A model generated the notes under the pieces. The model searched no databases. It worked only from the letters and a program-made list of their open reading frames with translations, and was not told the DNA's origin. This document shows positions 23,571-35,332 of a stretch of DNA of 64,000 nt, piece after piece. Numbering within the stretch: position 1 is the stretch's first letter; each line of letters starts with the position of its first letter. The translations under genes were made by a program, and so were the position numbers. The stretch covers positions 1,562,519-1,626,518 of the forward strand of contig VUYV01000156.1 in NCBI GenBank assembly GCA_008711295.1, in the 5' to 3' direction. This DNA is from Anarhynchus alexandrinus. Lineage: Eukaryota > Chordata > Aves > Charadriiformes > Charadriidae.

Positions 23571-24850
23571 GCTGCTCTGAAACTAATTTTACAGCTTAAC
23601 TCCTATCAAATATCCTGGGCCCCCCTCAAAAACCCTCTTTGAGAGGAGTGCTCCTAACCCGTTGGAAAACCCGTGGCGTGTTTTGATTGGCACGGTTTCT
23701 GCCAGACGGTGGGAGTTATAAATAAACATCTCAGCGGGCCCTGGAAAAGTCCAGCTCATTTTGCCAGCCCGAGACGGCGTGAGTGCCTCTCCGCAGGGTC
23801 GGTCCCTCGCTGGAGCCCCTCCATCCCATTACATAAGCCCCAAACAGGACATTACTGCATGTGTGTGAACAACTCGTGTTACAGGAACAGCAACTCCTAT
23901 TCACCGGGAAAATTGCTGTGGCTCTCAAAAGGCCCCTTTTCTCGCAGCCTTTCGGCCCGAAAAGCTGAGGGAGCTGCCGTTCGCAGGACCAGGGACAAAC
24001 TGCGGCTCGAGCTCTTGCCCCCGGTGCTCCTCGCTGGAGGGGCTGTGCAGGAGCCGGAGCTGAGGGTGCGGACGGGGGGGTGTCCTGCCAGCCGCCCTCC
24101 TGCCCCGGCACGCGCCGCATCAGCCCCAGAGACCCCACCGGCCCCTCCGCCGGCAGCAGCAGCAGGGCTGTGTGCCCATCGGCGGCATCCCTCCGTCCCC
24201 GTCCCGCAGCCCCGCAGGGGAACCGGCCCACCCAGCCGATGGCGGGCCGTGGGTCACTCCCCAGGGACCGTCCCCACGCTGGCGTTCAACCGCCGGCCAG
24301 ACGTACGGGGTGAGCGCTGCAGCGTGGGTCTCCCATGGCGGATGGGGACCCCCATGGCGGATGGGGACCCGGCTCAATGCTGCGCCTGCCTCGGCCATCT
24401 CGGAATGGCACATCCCCTCCACCCACACCATGCCTCCTACGGTGTGAGGGAGACCACGGGCACATGCAGGGGTGTGCTCCCCTCTCTGCCAGGACTGGGT
24501 GCCCTGGCTCACGGAGGCGGCCAGCCGGCCCCCGGGGCGCTCCCCCCGCGCTGGGCAGGGACACCGCGTTGGGTTTAGCAGAGCTGCTGTGGGACGGGGA
24601 TGTTCCCACCACACAGCATCACGACGTACCCCCGGCCTCTCGGCGCCTTCCCTGCCCCACGTCCCCGCCGTCCAAGGCCCAGCCAGGCCATGGGCAGCCA
24701 CGCTGCGCCCGAGGGCAGTGTCCCCCTGCCTGCTCTGCCCCGGCCGGTCCTGCCCGTGCCGGCGCTCGCTGCGGTGAGCCGGAGCTCTGCTGATGTATGG
24801 TGCGAGCAGCGCTGGTCCGGTGATCGATTGCGGCCATACTTCACCAAATG
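23570..24850. other. GC-rich noncoding stretch
   Basis: Includes a 301-codon plus-strand frame at 23673-24578 of low-complexity proline- and arginine-rich composition, overlapping a minus-strand frame of 193 codons. No domain is visible, so I do not call a gene. Confidence 0.4.
24333..24370. repeat. 19-bp tandem duplication with YY1-type core
   Basis: CCATGGCGGATGGGGACCC is present twice head to tail. Each unit contains ATGGCGG, a YY1-type core. Confidence 0.85.
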
Positions 24851-24897
24851 CCGTCGCTCCTGTGATGTGTTATTGCAATACATCACCGGCGCGACGG
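24851..24897. repeat. Imperfect inverted repeat
   Basis: Arms 24851-24875 and 24876-24897 pair at 19 positions with two mismatches and a three-base bulge (GTT). The centre ATTGCAAT has no spacer. The DNA could extrude as a cruciform; the centre also resembles a C/EBP-type site. Too short and loop-poor for a typical microRNA precursor. Confidence 0.75.
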
Positions 24898-24899
24898 GC

Positions 24900-25700
24900 G
24901 GCAGGACCACGACTCCGGCAGGTGCCCTTCATCAGGGCATTTAATTCTCCAGCTCTCAACTTTTCTCCTTTCCCCAGAAAATAAAGACTGTGTTTACAGC
25001 GTGTGGGCTGGGAGGTTCCCAAGTCGCTCCATCACGGGGCAGGGAAGCGGTAGCAGCCAGTTTAGCAGCGGGAGCACAAACCCCTCTGCATGACGATCGG
25101 ATCGGATCGTCTCTCTGGCTGTGACCTCTCCCCACAGCTCAGAAGTCACCACTGGTTTATCGATCCTGCTTTACCCTCCCTTTCAAGGGAGAGGAGCGTA
25201 CGCCTTAAAGCGGCAGTTTCTTTTGTAAGACAGGTTTTCCCCGAGTCCCACACCTACAACTGGTCCTGCATCATCCCGCGCCGCTTCCCGTGTGCAAGCA
25301 GAGACTGCGCGCGCCGGCTCTGCGGCGGGCAGCGTGCGCGGGGCTGCGCTGGGCTGGAGCTGCTCTCCCACCCGCCTGCAGCCGGGCGGGTGATCTGCGG
25401 GCGCCCTGCAACCCAGAGGCCGTCGCTAACTTTGTTCATCTGCGCAAACGGAGTTAATCTTGTAATGATCTGCTGCAACCGCTTCTGTCCTCCTCCCCGG
25501 GACCGCTTCAGCCCAGCGGGTCCCAGAGCTCCGAGGTGAAACCACCCTGCAGCTCCAGGGCACGTGGGGTTAGTCTGCGACCGCTTTAGACAGAAGCTAA
25601 AAATAGATTTCTCCACCTGAATTTCAGGTTGAATCCAGGTTTTATGTCTTACTGTTGAGGGTCCCCGGCCCCTCATGCCAACGCAGAGTGAACGGGAAGG
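24900..25700. other. Mixed GC-rich noncoding stretch
   Basis: CpG-rich mainly at 25270-25420. No gene, RNA gene or mobile element recognised. Confidence 0.4.
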
Positions 25701-26480
25701 GCTGGTGCCACGCAGAAACAATTCAATTACTTTCTGGGGATGCTGGGGAAGGCTGTTCTCATCTTAATGCTGTGGAGTAACTCATTTCATGCTGGAATTG
25801 CAAAGCACTCACTAGTCCCGCACACACACGGCCCCTGGAGAGCCTTTTCCAATTAATAACCATTAACATTCACTGCTTCAATAAGTGAAATGATTTCTGC
25901 ATCATCAAAGAGGGCTGGCTTTCCTTGCAAGTCAGGCAGTGCATCCCAGGCGCTGGCACTGCCTCAGCCATGCGCGTCTACGGGGCACGGGCAGGAATAA
26001 ACACTCTCCCCAAACGAGCCGCGGAAGCGTGGGACCTGCAGGTATTCATCTATTCAGTCTCCACACGCTCTTGCATTTATCTTTTACCTACTCAGTATCG
26101 TTCCTGCAGTGAGAAATTTTGGGCAAGTAGATTATCTTGCTATGAATATATGGCTTTGGGAACGATCACTGTGACCGGTGTGGCAGATTTGGAAGCTGCA
26201 GCTTCTCTGGTAAGAGGATTTGCTGCTCAGTATTTTTAACCGCAATTAGCTCGCTTTTGTAACACGCGGCAGAGACTGAAAACTGGCACAAGAACCATCC
26301 TTGTATGTTTACTTTGTGGGAAAATTTTATCGTGCATCTGCTGGCATCCGAATTTTAAAAGTTCATCCAATATTAATCACGCGGCCATTTATATTTGTGC
26401 ATGACCTGTTGTTCATCCGTCATTGGCACTTAGATATAAAATTGCACTTCTAATTTTAGGCGCTGGAGTTTGCCAGGTGT
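25700..26480. promoter_or_regulatory. AT-rich candidate conserved region
   Basis: Two AT-rich parts, about 25740-25920 and 26040-26470. The first has CCAATTAATAACCATTAAC near 25849; the second has an RBPJ-type core GTGGGAA at 26316-26322 and CCAATATTAATC near 26368. A 104-codon frame at 25925-26239 has no recognisable family. Regulatory role inferred. Confidence 0.35.
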
Positions 26481-28683
26481 ATTTTTGCCAACCAATTTTT
26501 GTCCCATTTTTCGGAAGGTGGAAGTGTCAGACACTCCAACCCGTGCAGCACCAGCATCCAGCCAGCGCCAGGGACGCATCTTGCGGTATCTGCAGCAAAC
26601 CCAGCCTGGGATTCCCGGGGCGCCCACGCTGAGAGGGGGTCTGGGGTACCTTCCCCGAGACCTGGAGCAGACAGAGAGCCCAAGGCACCACCCGCTCCAC
26701 GTGGTTCTTATCTGCAACGACCTTCTTAAAAGGTCCACCTATTGCTGTCACCTCCCCGCTGAAGGTCCCTTGGCGGCGTCTGCACGGGGCAGCCGGGCCG
26801 TCAGGGATGTCTCGGGTCCAAGGGTGAGAGCGCCTGGCTCGGTGGGACAGAGCGTGGCCGCCAGCAGACCCCGCTGCTAATCCAGGACCCGGAGCATCAG
26901 CCGTGAACCCACCAAAGCCTTCACAGAACAGAACTTGCCTCTGCCCCTTCAAGTAAACTCTTTTCTTTTTTTTTTTTTCCCCAATGGAATCAATTTTCCC
27001 TTTTGAAGCTGCAAAGAAATTTGGTATAACCTCCAGCCCCAGCGGGGAACGACGCTCCCAGCTAAACGCACCTCATCCTCACAGGCTCCTCCTGGTCCCA
27101 GAAGGCGGCAAAGCAGTGCCCGCCCGGGGGCCGGGTGGCAAACGGGCATCTCACGCTGGGTGCTCATAGCATGAGGGGCGCAGGAACAAGGGACACAGCG
27201 ACAAATAGCTTGCGAGGTGAGGTGCCGCGCCGGCCGGCCAGGCTGCGGATGCTCGGCGGCAGGGGATGCCTCCCAGCACGCGCTGTCCGTGAGCAGCGCT
27301 CATGCCAAGCGCCGCGGCTAACTGGGAATAGGTCATTCACGCTTGAGCTGGAATCCCAGTCACATTATATCACTTACAGCTAATTAGCAGGCTCCAGGCA
27401 CAATGCAGCAAGACACGGTTTCTTGCAGAAACGGATAACTCGGGACAGCCCTCAGCACAGCGTTTGCTGAATTCTGCAGAAGCAGAGACCGCATTCATCT
27501 CCCGACCTCCGCTCTCGGCACGTAACCGCAAGCAGGGTTTGGGTAGGAACCACCCAGTGCAGGCTCAACCCAACAAGTGGCAGGTTATGCTGGAAGACTG
27601 CAGGAAGCCATTCCCAGAAGAAAGGCTGCATTGATCTGCAGGGGCAGGGTACCTTTTCTCACCCGCATTCACGACGTTGGGTTCCTCGGGACTCCTGGAT
27701 GTCCAGGCAGCAGCACGAGCTGAACCAGCCCCACCGCCGCTCGCCCCGAAGGTCTGCAGCCACGGCAGCGCCGGCGCATCGCCGGGTCCGGCTGCCACCG
27801 AGGGGTTGCGGCGGCGAAGCCACGCTGCTCCGGAGACGGCAGCCGGGCTCCGTGACGCAGAGCAGCCTCCGTGGCCATGCTGTACCGCCGGGAGCCATAT
27901 GGAAGCGCGGTGTGCGCCCCTGCTTCTCGCCAGCATAGTTAACCCCCCTGCCGGCACACAGAGGGGAGCATCTCCAGACCTTCAGAGTATGCAGGAGACA
28001 CCAGAAGGGTCTGAAACTCAGAGGGCGGGTGGAAGCAGAGGAAGACCGTGCTGGTCGCCCAGCTGCTGACCCGGGGAAAGCAGGGCTTTGCCCAAACCAC
28101 GTCTGAACGCACAGCAAGCTGCTGAAACCACCGAAAGAGCAAAGGATTCCCCTCCCTCCCCTTTAGCATCTCTCACTACCCGGCTTGGCGCTCTTAACGT
28201 CATCTCATCACAGTGCTTTCCCTGGCTCAGGCTCAGAGAAAGGGTCTTCCACTGGCGGAGGAGTCGGTGCAGAGGGTGCAGGGCTGCAGGCAGCAGCGAC
28301 AGGAGCGAGCCGGGGACGGGGGGGTCCCGGGAGGCCGGGGCAGGATTCCCCCAGCGGGAAATGGGCAACTCCAGTGTAATTAGGGCCAAGGATTGACTCC
28401 GCCTAATCTGTGAGGGACCCCAAGCGCATGAATATCTGCTGGTTTTCCACTATCTTGCCCAGCTGAGCCATGAGGGGTCCGACCTTTACTTATGAGAAAA
28501 CTAGAAGAGCTCCAGTGAAAAAGGACCCAAACCCTTCCAACAGGACGCGCATCCCCTCTTCTGTTCCAAAACACTTTCTCTCTGAAGGTGCCCAAAGGGG
28601 ATGTAGATGAGGACATGGGAAGCACACAAGTATTTTTGCCTTCTGTCATGATGCAGGTGTGCCCCTTGCTCATGCAACAGCCT
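26480..28683. other. Mixed GC-rich noncoding stretch
   Basis: GC-rich apart from a T-rich pyrimidine tract at 26958-26982 and an AT pocket near 27340-27380. Open frames on both strands up to 152 codons lack domains. Nothing gene-like is supported. Confidence 0.4.
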
Positions 28684-28761
28684 CCAGGTGATGCACAATG
28701 GAGCAATTAACCCAGGTGATGCACAATGGGGGCAATTAACCCAGGTTATTAGGCAATTAAC
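28684..28761. repeat. Tandem repeat of an E-box plus CAATTA module
   Basis: Three head-to-tail units at 28684-28711 (28 bp), 28712-28740 (29 bp) and 28741-28761 (21 bp, internally deleted). Each begins CCAGGT and ends CAATTAAC. Units 1 and 2 carry the E-box CAGGTG; all three carry the homeodomain core CAATTA. Confidence 0.85.
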
Positions 28762-28932
28762 CCCCACACTGGGCTGGGTCTGCCGGAAAGGAGTTGGTTT
28801 CCCCCCACCGCCACAGCGCCGGGACGCTGCGCAGGCAGCGGGGACCCAGCCACGGGCTGTGCGGAGGCGCTGACAGCGGCCGCGCTTGTCTCCAGCCGCC
28901 ACCGCTGTTCTGGAATAAGAGCATTGGTGTCC

Positions 28933-28957
28933 AATCCCTCTGGAAGGTCATTAATTG
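28933..28957 (+). repeat. 25-bp perfect dispersed duplication, copy 2
   Basis: Same 25 bp as 15920-15944, in the same orientation, about 13.0 kb away. The flanks differ, and the adjacent 14-bp tandem duplication of copy 1 is not present here. Confidence 0.85.
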
Positions 28958-29054
28958 GAGGCCGCGACGTACTCTGCCCAAAGAGGGGAGTGAGGCAGGG
29001 TGGCGGGCGAGCAGTCCCCGCGCTCTCCCACCACGCTCTGGGTCAGCCCCGGCG

Positions 29055-29116
29055 GCGGCAGAGCCCCCGGCAGCGGCAGAGCCCCCACAGTCGCAGCCGC
29101 AGCCGCAGCCGCAGCC
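29055..29116. repeat. 18-bp duplication followed by GCAGCC hexamer array
   Basis: An 18-bp unit starting GCGGCAGAGCCCCC occurs at 29055-29072 and 29073-29090 (last bases differ). It is followed by four GCAGCC units at 29093-29116. Confidence 0.85.
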
Positions 29117-29149
29117 CTGTGCACCCACAGCGGATGAAAAGGTCGGTCT

Positions 29150-29740
29150 CGCTGTCACTTGTAAACACTTTAAAAACATTTCCACAGGTTTCCTGACGGT
29201 GTTCTCCTGCCGAGGAGCCGGGGAACAAACGCACTCTGTCAGACCTGGGTTAATTCAGGTAGTATTAATCAAGATTATTTTTTTTTTCTGTTTTCTGTTA
29301 TTGTTGTTATTTTTGTCAGTCTGGATTATTTGCCAGAAACAAAGGAATTATTCCTTTTTTAGCTGAACGCAGCAGTTGTGTAGACAGTTCAGTTCCAGCA
29401 AAGCTTCACGGAGGATGTTTCAGACGAGATTTACCTTGCTTTAACACACGTTAGTGTACGCTGAGCAGTCGCATCTCAGTGAATTTGCTCTGTGCATTTA
29501 CGAGGGCATTTCTTTGGAGAGATGCCGGCTAAGCAATTTAACTAATTACTTGCAAAATCATTCTTTACTTGACAATAACAGCTACCACCTGTTCCGAGGG
29601 CAGGCCTGCGCGCTGGTCAAACAGTTCACTCGTGTGTTCATTTCCCCGCCGGGGAAAGTGAGAAACGCTCTGTTTTTATACGAGTTATTTCTACAGAGCC
29701 GTCCTCGATAGACGGGTAAAGAGAGCGCTCCCGCAGAGGC
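29150..29740. promoter_or_regulatory. AT-rich candidate conserved element
   Basis: Contains an 11-T run at 29278-29288 and a 17-bp dyad AAAGGAAT, T, ATTCCTTT at 29341-29357, which places two TEAD-like GGAAT half-sites face to face. Homeodomain-like TTAACTAATTAC lies near 29538. Role inferred. Confidence 0.35.
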
Positions 29741-30440
29741 CAGGGACGGTGGTCACTTTCGAAATGCAAGGGTTTGTTGGAGTTGCAGAGAAGCAGAAAC
29801 GGCAGGATTATAATCCTGGACTCGAGGAACGCGGACAACAGCTCCCTTGTGCTGCTGAGGGAGAACCTGACCTGTGCGCTCCTCCGGGGAAATTTCTGAT
29901 GGCCCAAACCCGAAATTGCTTCGGTTTCTTCGACAACTGTGTCAAACCGCTACCTAAAGCATCCCGAGGAAACCTTAGCAGCTCACCCCAGCTGCCTCAG
30001 CCCCACAGCGTTCCCCACGCTCACCCCAAGTGTTCACACTCATGCACTTGGAAAAACAGCAACACCCCCCCCGCCCCCCACCACCAAATAACGATAATTA
30101 CTCTGGCTGGCAAAGAGGGAGACGGAGCTTCAGAGGCAATTGGCACCTCTGAGCGTGCGAGCCCCCCGTCCTCCGCACCCTGGGCTCAGCGCCGCGGCCC
30201 ACAGGGAAGGGCTACGAGCAGCCGTCCCCCGGGAGCCACGGGCATCCTCCGCAGCCACGGCGGCCGCAGGGCAGCACGGGCGGGAGCAGATCGCCTCTGC
30301 CTGCTCGGGTCCCACCGGTTTCCAAGGGCCCGATCCAGACAGGGACACAGGCACTCGCGGCCACCGAACCCCGGCGGTTCGCAGGTCTCACCACACAGAG
30401 CTCTCTGTCCTAACACGGGGCTCTGGGAAAAGCCAAAGAA
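29740..30440. other. GC-rich noncoding stretch
   Basis: GC-rich with a C-run at about 30063-30080. A 231-codon plus-strand frame at 29749-30444 overlaps minus-strand frames and has no domain. Confidence 0.4.
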
Positions 30441-31190
30441 ATGAGCAGAAAAAGCCATTTTTGAGGCTGAGGCTATTTTGAGTGCTAGCGGATTATATTG
30501 TAATGCAGCCCAAGTGCCAAAATACACTATGCTTGGGGGTATGTAAACTAATTCCCAAAAAAATCTTGGGACTTTATTCCACTGTCCTGTCCCTCCATCT
30601 GACACGGAGCCAAGCCTTGCACAGCCCAAGTACCACAGCCTATTAGAGATTTTGCTCTAAGCAGCTTGAGAGTGTTTATTTGGTGTGCAAAGAAGATTGG
30701 AGCTGGGAAAAGCACAAAAAGGATTATTCTGTTTATCACTCAGCTTTCCCTGGCCAATCTCTATTCATGGAAAAAGTCATTTACTCGGGTTATCCACAGG
30801 CTCTGCTCGCCAGGAAGTGTTGAAAGCCCTGAAAATTAGAGAGATGCAGAATGGATTGGCAAAATGTAAGGCACTTAGGAGCATCTGACACCCAGAAATA
30901 CACAAGCCGAACGCAAGGCTTTTTCAATCCCAACTTTCCCCCACCGCTAATAAGAAACTGTCCAAGTCCCAGCACGTGCCAGTTAAACCTCTCCATAGGC
31001 CAAGCAATAATTAGATGGATTGTCACATCTGGGAGGTTGTTTTTTGAGAAGAAAATTAGAAACCAAAACATCAGATTGAGATAATGAGTTCTTCATTAAT
31101 TCTTTTCTTTCGCTTTTTGCTTTTTACATAGTCTACAAATGCCATTTGATTTTATTTCCACTGTAGCAAACAGGAACCAGGAATCCACTG
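30440..31190. promoter_or_regulatory. AT-rich candidate conserved region
   Basis: About 700 bp of AT-rich DNA. Features include a forkhead-like TGTTTATTTGG near 30674, CAATAATTAG near 31004 and TTCATTAATTC near 31091. Frames are short and unconvincing. Confidence 0.35.
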
Positions 31191-32026
31191 GGCTCACGCA
31201 GTAACTACAGACAAGGAAAAAAAGGACCAGAGAAGCAGGACGGCTGCAGCCATCGCGCTCAGCCCCCGGCACATGGCATCACCTCGGAGCACACCGCCCG
31301 CCTCTGGCCTGGCCGTAATGGGAGAGATGTGCAGATACGCCACGAGATGCAGAACGCCTCATTGCGAAGCACTGGAACACGCCGAGAAGACAGACTGTTA
31401 GGCTGGGGCTGTAAATCAGCACTGAAAATACAACTCCGAAATCAAATCCGCTCCCTTCCCCCTCCCCGAAAAAGCAAAATCCCTCCTCAGGCTTTGTGCA
31501 GAGAACCGCCCTGCAGCGCTCGCGGCACGCCGCCAGGTCCGCGGGCACCCGGCATCCTCTTATCCCCACGCAGCGGCTCCCCGCTGGCAGCAGCGCTCGG
31601 GGTAACCCTCCCCGGGAGCCCCTGAGGATGCTCAACCGCAGGAGCGTGGGTTTGTTCGGGTCCGTCACTGCGCATCTGGTGGAAGAACTGCGTCGTGCCG
31701 AGCCCTCGCAGCCCAGTCCTGCCCAGCGCCCACCCGAGAGCAGAGCTGGCCGTCCTTCGCAGACTGTTTGCACTGGTTTTGTTAAGAAAACTAATTGGGA
31801 GAGAGGTGTACTGAGCCAGACCACAGGGGGGGCCGAGGATCTGCTCTGCACTGATGGGACACTTCAAGGAGGAGAAACTCAAGACCAGGAGTGTGTGTGC
31901 AGCTGCGGCCAAGAGAGACCCGTCTTCCTCCCCTTCCCCGCTGGCGCTGGTTTGTGACACCCGCGGTGGCTGCTCGTCCCCCTCCAGCCCCTCCGCTGGG
32001 ATACAGCCAAAACCTCGGGACTGATA
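31190..32026. other. Mixed GC-rich noncoding stretch
   Basis: GC-rich DNA up to the CR1 insertion. Overlapping frames on both strands reach 199 codons but match nothing I know. Confidence 0.4.
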
Positions 32027-32402
32027 AATCATAGAATCACAGAACAGTTTGGGTTGGAAGGGACCTTGAAGACCATCCAGTGCCACCCCCTGCCCTGGGC
32101 AGGGACACCTCCCACCAGCCCAGGTTGCTCCAAGCCCCGTCCAACCTGGCCTTGAACACCTCCAGGGATGGGGCAGCCACAGCTTCTCGGGGCAACCTGC
32201 GCCAGGGGCTCACCGCCCTCACAGGGAAAAAATTCTTCCTAATATCTCATCTAAACCTCCCCTCTTCCAGTTCAAAACTGTCACCCCTTGTCCCATCGCT
32301 CTTCTCCCTGATCCAGAGTCCCTCCCCAGCTCTCCTGGAGCCCCTTTAGGGACTGGAAGGGGCTCTGAGGTCTCCCCGGAGCCTTCTCTCCTCCAGGCTG
32401 AT
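32027..32402 (-). mobile_element. CR1 LINE 3-prime end, antisense, well preserved
   Basis: Complement of a CR1 tail: AATCATAGAATCACAGAA (the terminal octamer repeat), then GGGTTGGAAGGGACCTTGAA, CCCCTGCCCTGGGCAGGGAC, CCAACCTGGCCTTGAACACC, GGGATGGGGCAGCCACAGCT, TTCTTCCTAATATCTCATCT and CCGGAGCCTTCTCTCCTCCA. It is 5-prime truncated at about 32402, so no complete coding part remains. Agreement with the avian consensus, recalled from memory, is high, so it is younger than the other two copies. Confidence 0.93.
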
Positions 32403-32690
32403 GCTGAAGAGCAGCCAGTGTAATGGTGGGGCTGCGGTGGAACTGGTCAACGCTGACGCCAGCTCCTGCTGCTGCAGGGTTTACACTGGAGCTGCGGTGG
32501 CCAGCAGCCGCCGGGCTGCAGAGCTGCGAGTCCTCCTCACCACGTGCTGCGCGTCCCTGCGCGTCGCCAGCCCGGCGCCCCGGGAGCGGGGACCCCCACG
32601 TGGGGCTGCGCGGCCCCGCGGTCCCCTCGCACCCCGGCTCTCGCCGGAGCTGGCCAGACGGCTGCTCTGACACCACGAGGCCTCCCTGAA
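32403..32690. other. CpG-rich noncoding stretch
   Basis: GC- and CpG-rich immediately beside the CR1 truncation point. No gene supported. Confidence 0.4.
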
Positions 32691-33330
32691 AAGAGAGACT
32701 GTTTCTCAAAAATAAATATTAAATAACTCTAAAATTTCAAATAATTCAGAGCTCTGCTATTTTCCATGCATTATGAAAATAAAATTGAGGGGAAAAGGTA
32801 TGTAATACGTTTCCTATTTCCTGTTTCTGCAGCCCTGCATGTGCCCCGGGGGATCAGCACAAGTGGAATTATCTATCCTCTGGCTGGGAGCGTTCATTTC
32901 GGGCCAAAAACACCAAAAAAGTATGAACTAATCCCTACATAGAGCTGGGGAAGTGTGGGATCGCAGGCCAAACGCTGAAAAATGAGGCAATTTTCCCCAT
33001 TTCAAGAAGTGACTAAAATCCCTCTGCTGTTTTCAGCACAAGCGCATTCTGTTCCACCCCAAACCACTTCAAGAGCCGATCGCCTCTCCTGAGAACAGGC
33101 AGCGGCGAGAAAGCGGTGCACAATGCAAATACTGTCTCTCTCACCAGAGTTTCTGGATGGAGAAGGGGGCACTTCTCAGATATTGTTTCATTTTCTCTGT
33201 GATGTTTGGAGCAGCTGGAAGAGCGGCATTAAATAAATTAAAAAGCATGGAATACCGGAGGAAGATCTTCTGGAAACTGATAAACTCATCACTGAAAGTG
33301 GGATTAGCGCAGCACAAAAGCATCCCCTTC
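32690..33330. promoter_or_regulatory. AT-rich candidate conserved region
   Basis: Two AT-rich parts, about 32700-33020 and 33130-33310. The first starts with AAATAAATATTAAATAACTC and includes GCATTATGAAAATAAAATTG; the second has ATTAAATAAATTAAAAAGC. An octamer-like ATGCAAAT lies at 33123-33130. Regulatory role inferred. Confidence 0.35.
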
Positions 33331-33770
33331 CTCGGGGGGTGGGGGGACACCCAGGAGGCACAGAGCTTGACCTTTCCCAAGTGCCACCAGCAGGATCAGC
33401 CCTCCGGCTGGGTGCGGGGTGGGAAGGAGCACCGCGGCTCTGTGGGCTGGATGACTTGGCGGGGATGTCCACGGAGGGTACGGGCAGCACAGCAGGGTCC
33501 CGGCAGCCTCACGCAGCCCGTTCACCCGAGGTTTTGCCCAAGCAGCTTCAGGTGACGGCAGGATCGGGCACGTCGGCAGAACGTCCCTGCGCAGGACGAG
33601 CAACAACCGGCGCTCGTGGCCACCGCACCTGCGGTGAGAGGCAGAGCGGGGCGTGCGGCTGCTGCAGCAGGGAGGACGGGGGGAAGGCAGAAATCACCTA
33701 TCCCTCAGGAAAATACCTGCCAGCTGAAGGCAGGAGCCTGCACGAGGCGCAAAAATTACAGGAATGTGAT
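33330..33770. other. GC-rich noncoding stretch
   Basis: GC-rich DNA with short overlapping frames; no gene, repeat or RNA recognised. Confidence 0.4.
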
Positions 33771-34500
33771 GCTCTGGTTGTGTAACTTCAAAAAAAGTCA
33801 AGAAACACAGCAGACGATACTCACACATGGTACCCAGCCACAGCTCGTGAGCATCACGCAGTGAGCACCCTAACAGTTTGCGCTACATAGTTAAGGGTAA
33901 ATCCGAGCTTTGGACACATACGTTTGCATCCACTAAATAAGACACCTGTGTGTGCCGTGGGTACGTGTTGGCTCTAATCACATATCCGCAGCCAGGCTGG
34001 CCACATACCCCGCAGGTCTTTCCCTCTCAAATGCATCTCTCAGATTTCCAAAGACCGGGAAACACGTACAAGGATGTGCACATTAATACACGATTTTCTG
34101 TCTGGTCCAGTTTACTGCACATTTAACCAGAAAAATGTATCTTTTCTTTAAACTCTATGAGCACCACAGAGGAGAAAGTCAATGTAGGAATCCACCTTTT
34201 TCATATTTCCTTCATTTAATGGTGCAGCTTCATCAACAAAGATCCTGCTTTTAACCTGCTTACTTAAAAAAAAAGAAAAAAAAGACTTTAAAAGAAGGCA
34301 CTCAAGTTTCTAAGCATGAAAATTTTCAGCGTGCTCATCAGACTGAGAGTTCTTCCTCCAATTAACAATACGTTTTAGGGAAGGGGGAAGTTCCCACCCT
34401 TTGTTTTTATCATTCTTACTGATGCCTTTTAATAAGGCTTTACAGCGTGGAAAGACGGTTGGAGAAACGGACCCTTGGTTTCCTGAGCGTGTAATGATGA
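33770..34500. promoter_or_regulatory. Long AT-rich candidate conserved region
   Basis: About 700 bp of AT-rich DNA with a SOX-like AACAAAG near 34236, an A-rich run near 34266-34284 and several short T/A runs. No convincing open frame. The block could hold more than one element. Confidence 0.35.
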
Positions 34501-35332
34501 AGCACACGCCTCTCGGCTTTGCTGCACGGGGTGTTTCTCCCCCACCTCGGCCTCGGGCTGCTGCCCCACCGTCGCACCGGCCACCAACCCGTCTGCCCAC
34601 CCTGCCCAAGGGCACCGCCGACCGCTCGGCGTCCACGCTGACGCCGCGACTGCAAAGCTCGCGAAGCTGCGTTAGGCAACGCCAAAAAAAGGCAAAGAGA
34701 GAAGTGACGGAAAGGCAGAGCATGCTCAAACGGAGTGACGCCCTCCCCCAGCCCCTTTTGCCCAGTCTCCCGGCTTCTTATCCCTTTTTTTCCTTCACTT
34801 TAATCTTCCCACTGAGGTACTTGGCTTGGAGAAACGCTAGGTTCAGGCCAAGTTTCGAGGCTTTTCAGACTCAGACTTTTTCTGTAGTCCTGTCTGAAGA
34901 AGAAGGGGGGAAAAAAAAGTAGCTAAAGATTTTCCAGTGGGAAGAGAGTATTTTCTCTTCTCCCATAACTCCGACACAGCCAAAGGAATTTTTCTCAAGC
35001 TTGAAAACAATTCACCTTCAGGCAAAGAACAAGCATGGAAAATTTAAGCCCAGCAGGTGAATGTTTGGGAAAATTTTTAGCCTATAGAAATTCTCATGTA
35101 ACCTTAACTATAGGGGTCGCTGTATGGCATTTAACCATTATGCAGCACCCTCCTCCACGCTGCCGGCTGTCATCGGCTTTCCCAAAGACAGCTACAAGTA
35201 TTGGCATGAGAAAATATGATCTTGAAAAAAGCACACACCCAACCCCTTGAAAGCACTGTGCAGTGGCTGAGGCTCTTCCCCGCGTCTCGGTTCCCCCGCC
35301 GAGGGTCGCCCGCTGGCTCGCTGCCGGCCACG
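34500..35332. other. Mixed stretch before minisatellite
   Basis: GC-rich to about 34760, then AT-richer to about 35260. Nothing recognised as a gene or mobile element. Confidence 0.35.

Larger units (their letters stand above)
28780..29150. other. CpG-rich stretch with short tandem repeats
   Basis: CpG-dense DNA containing the second copy of the 25-bp dispersed duplication and two adjoining short tandem arrays. No gene recognised. Confidence 0.4.

Noticed and set aside
23673..24578. 301-codon open frame on the plus strand
   Set aside because: Proline- and arginine-rich reading of GC-rich DNA, overlapped by other frames.
24851..24897. MicroRNA precursor
   Set aside because: The stem is short and mismatched and the centre has no proper loop; no known microRNA sequence is present.
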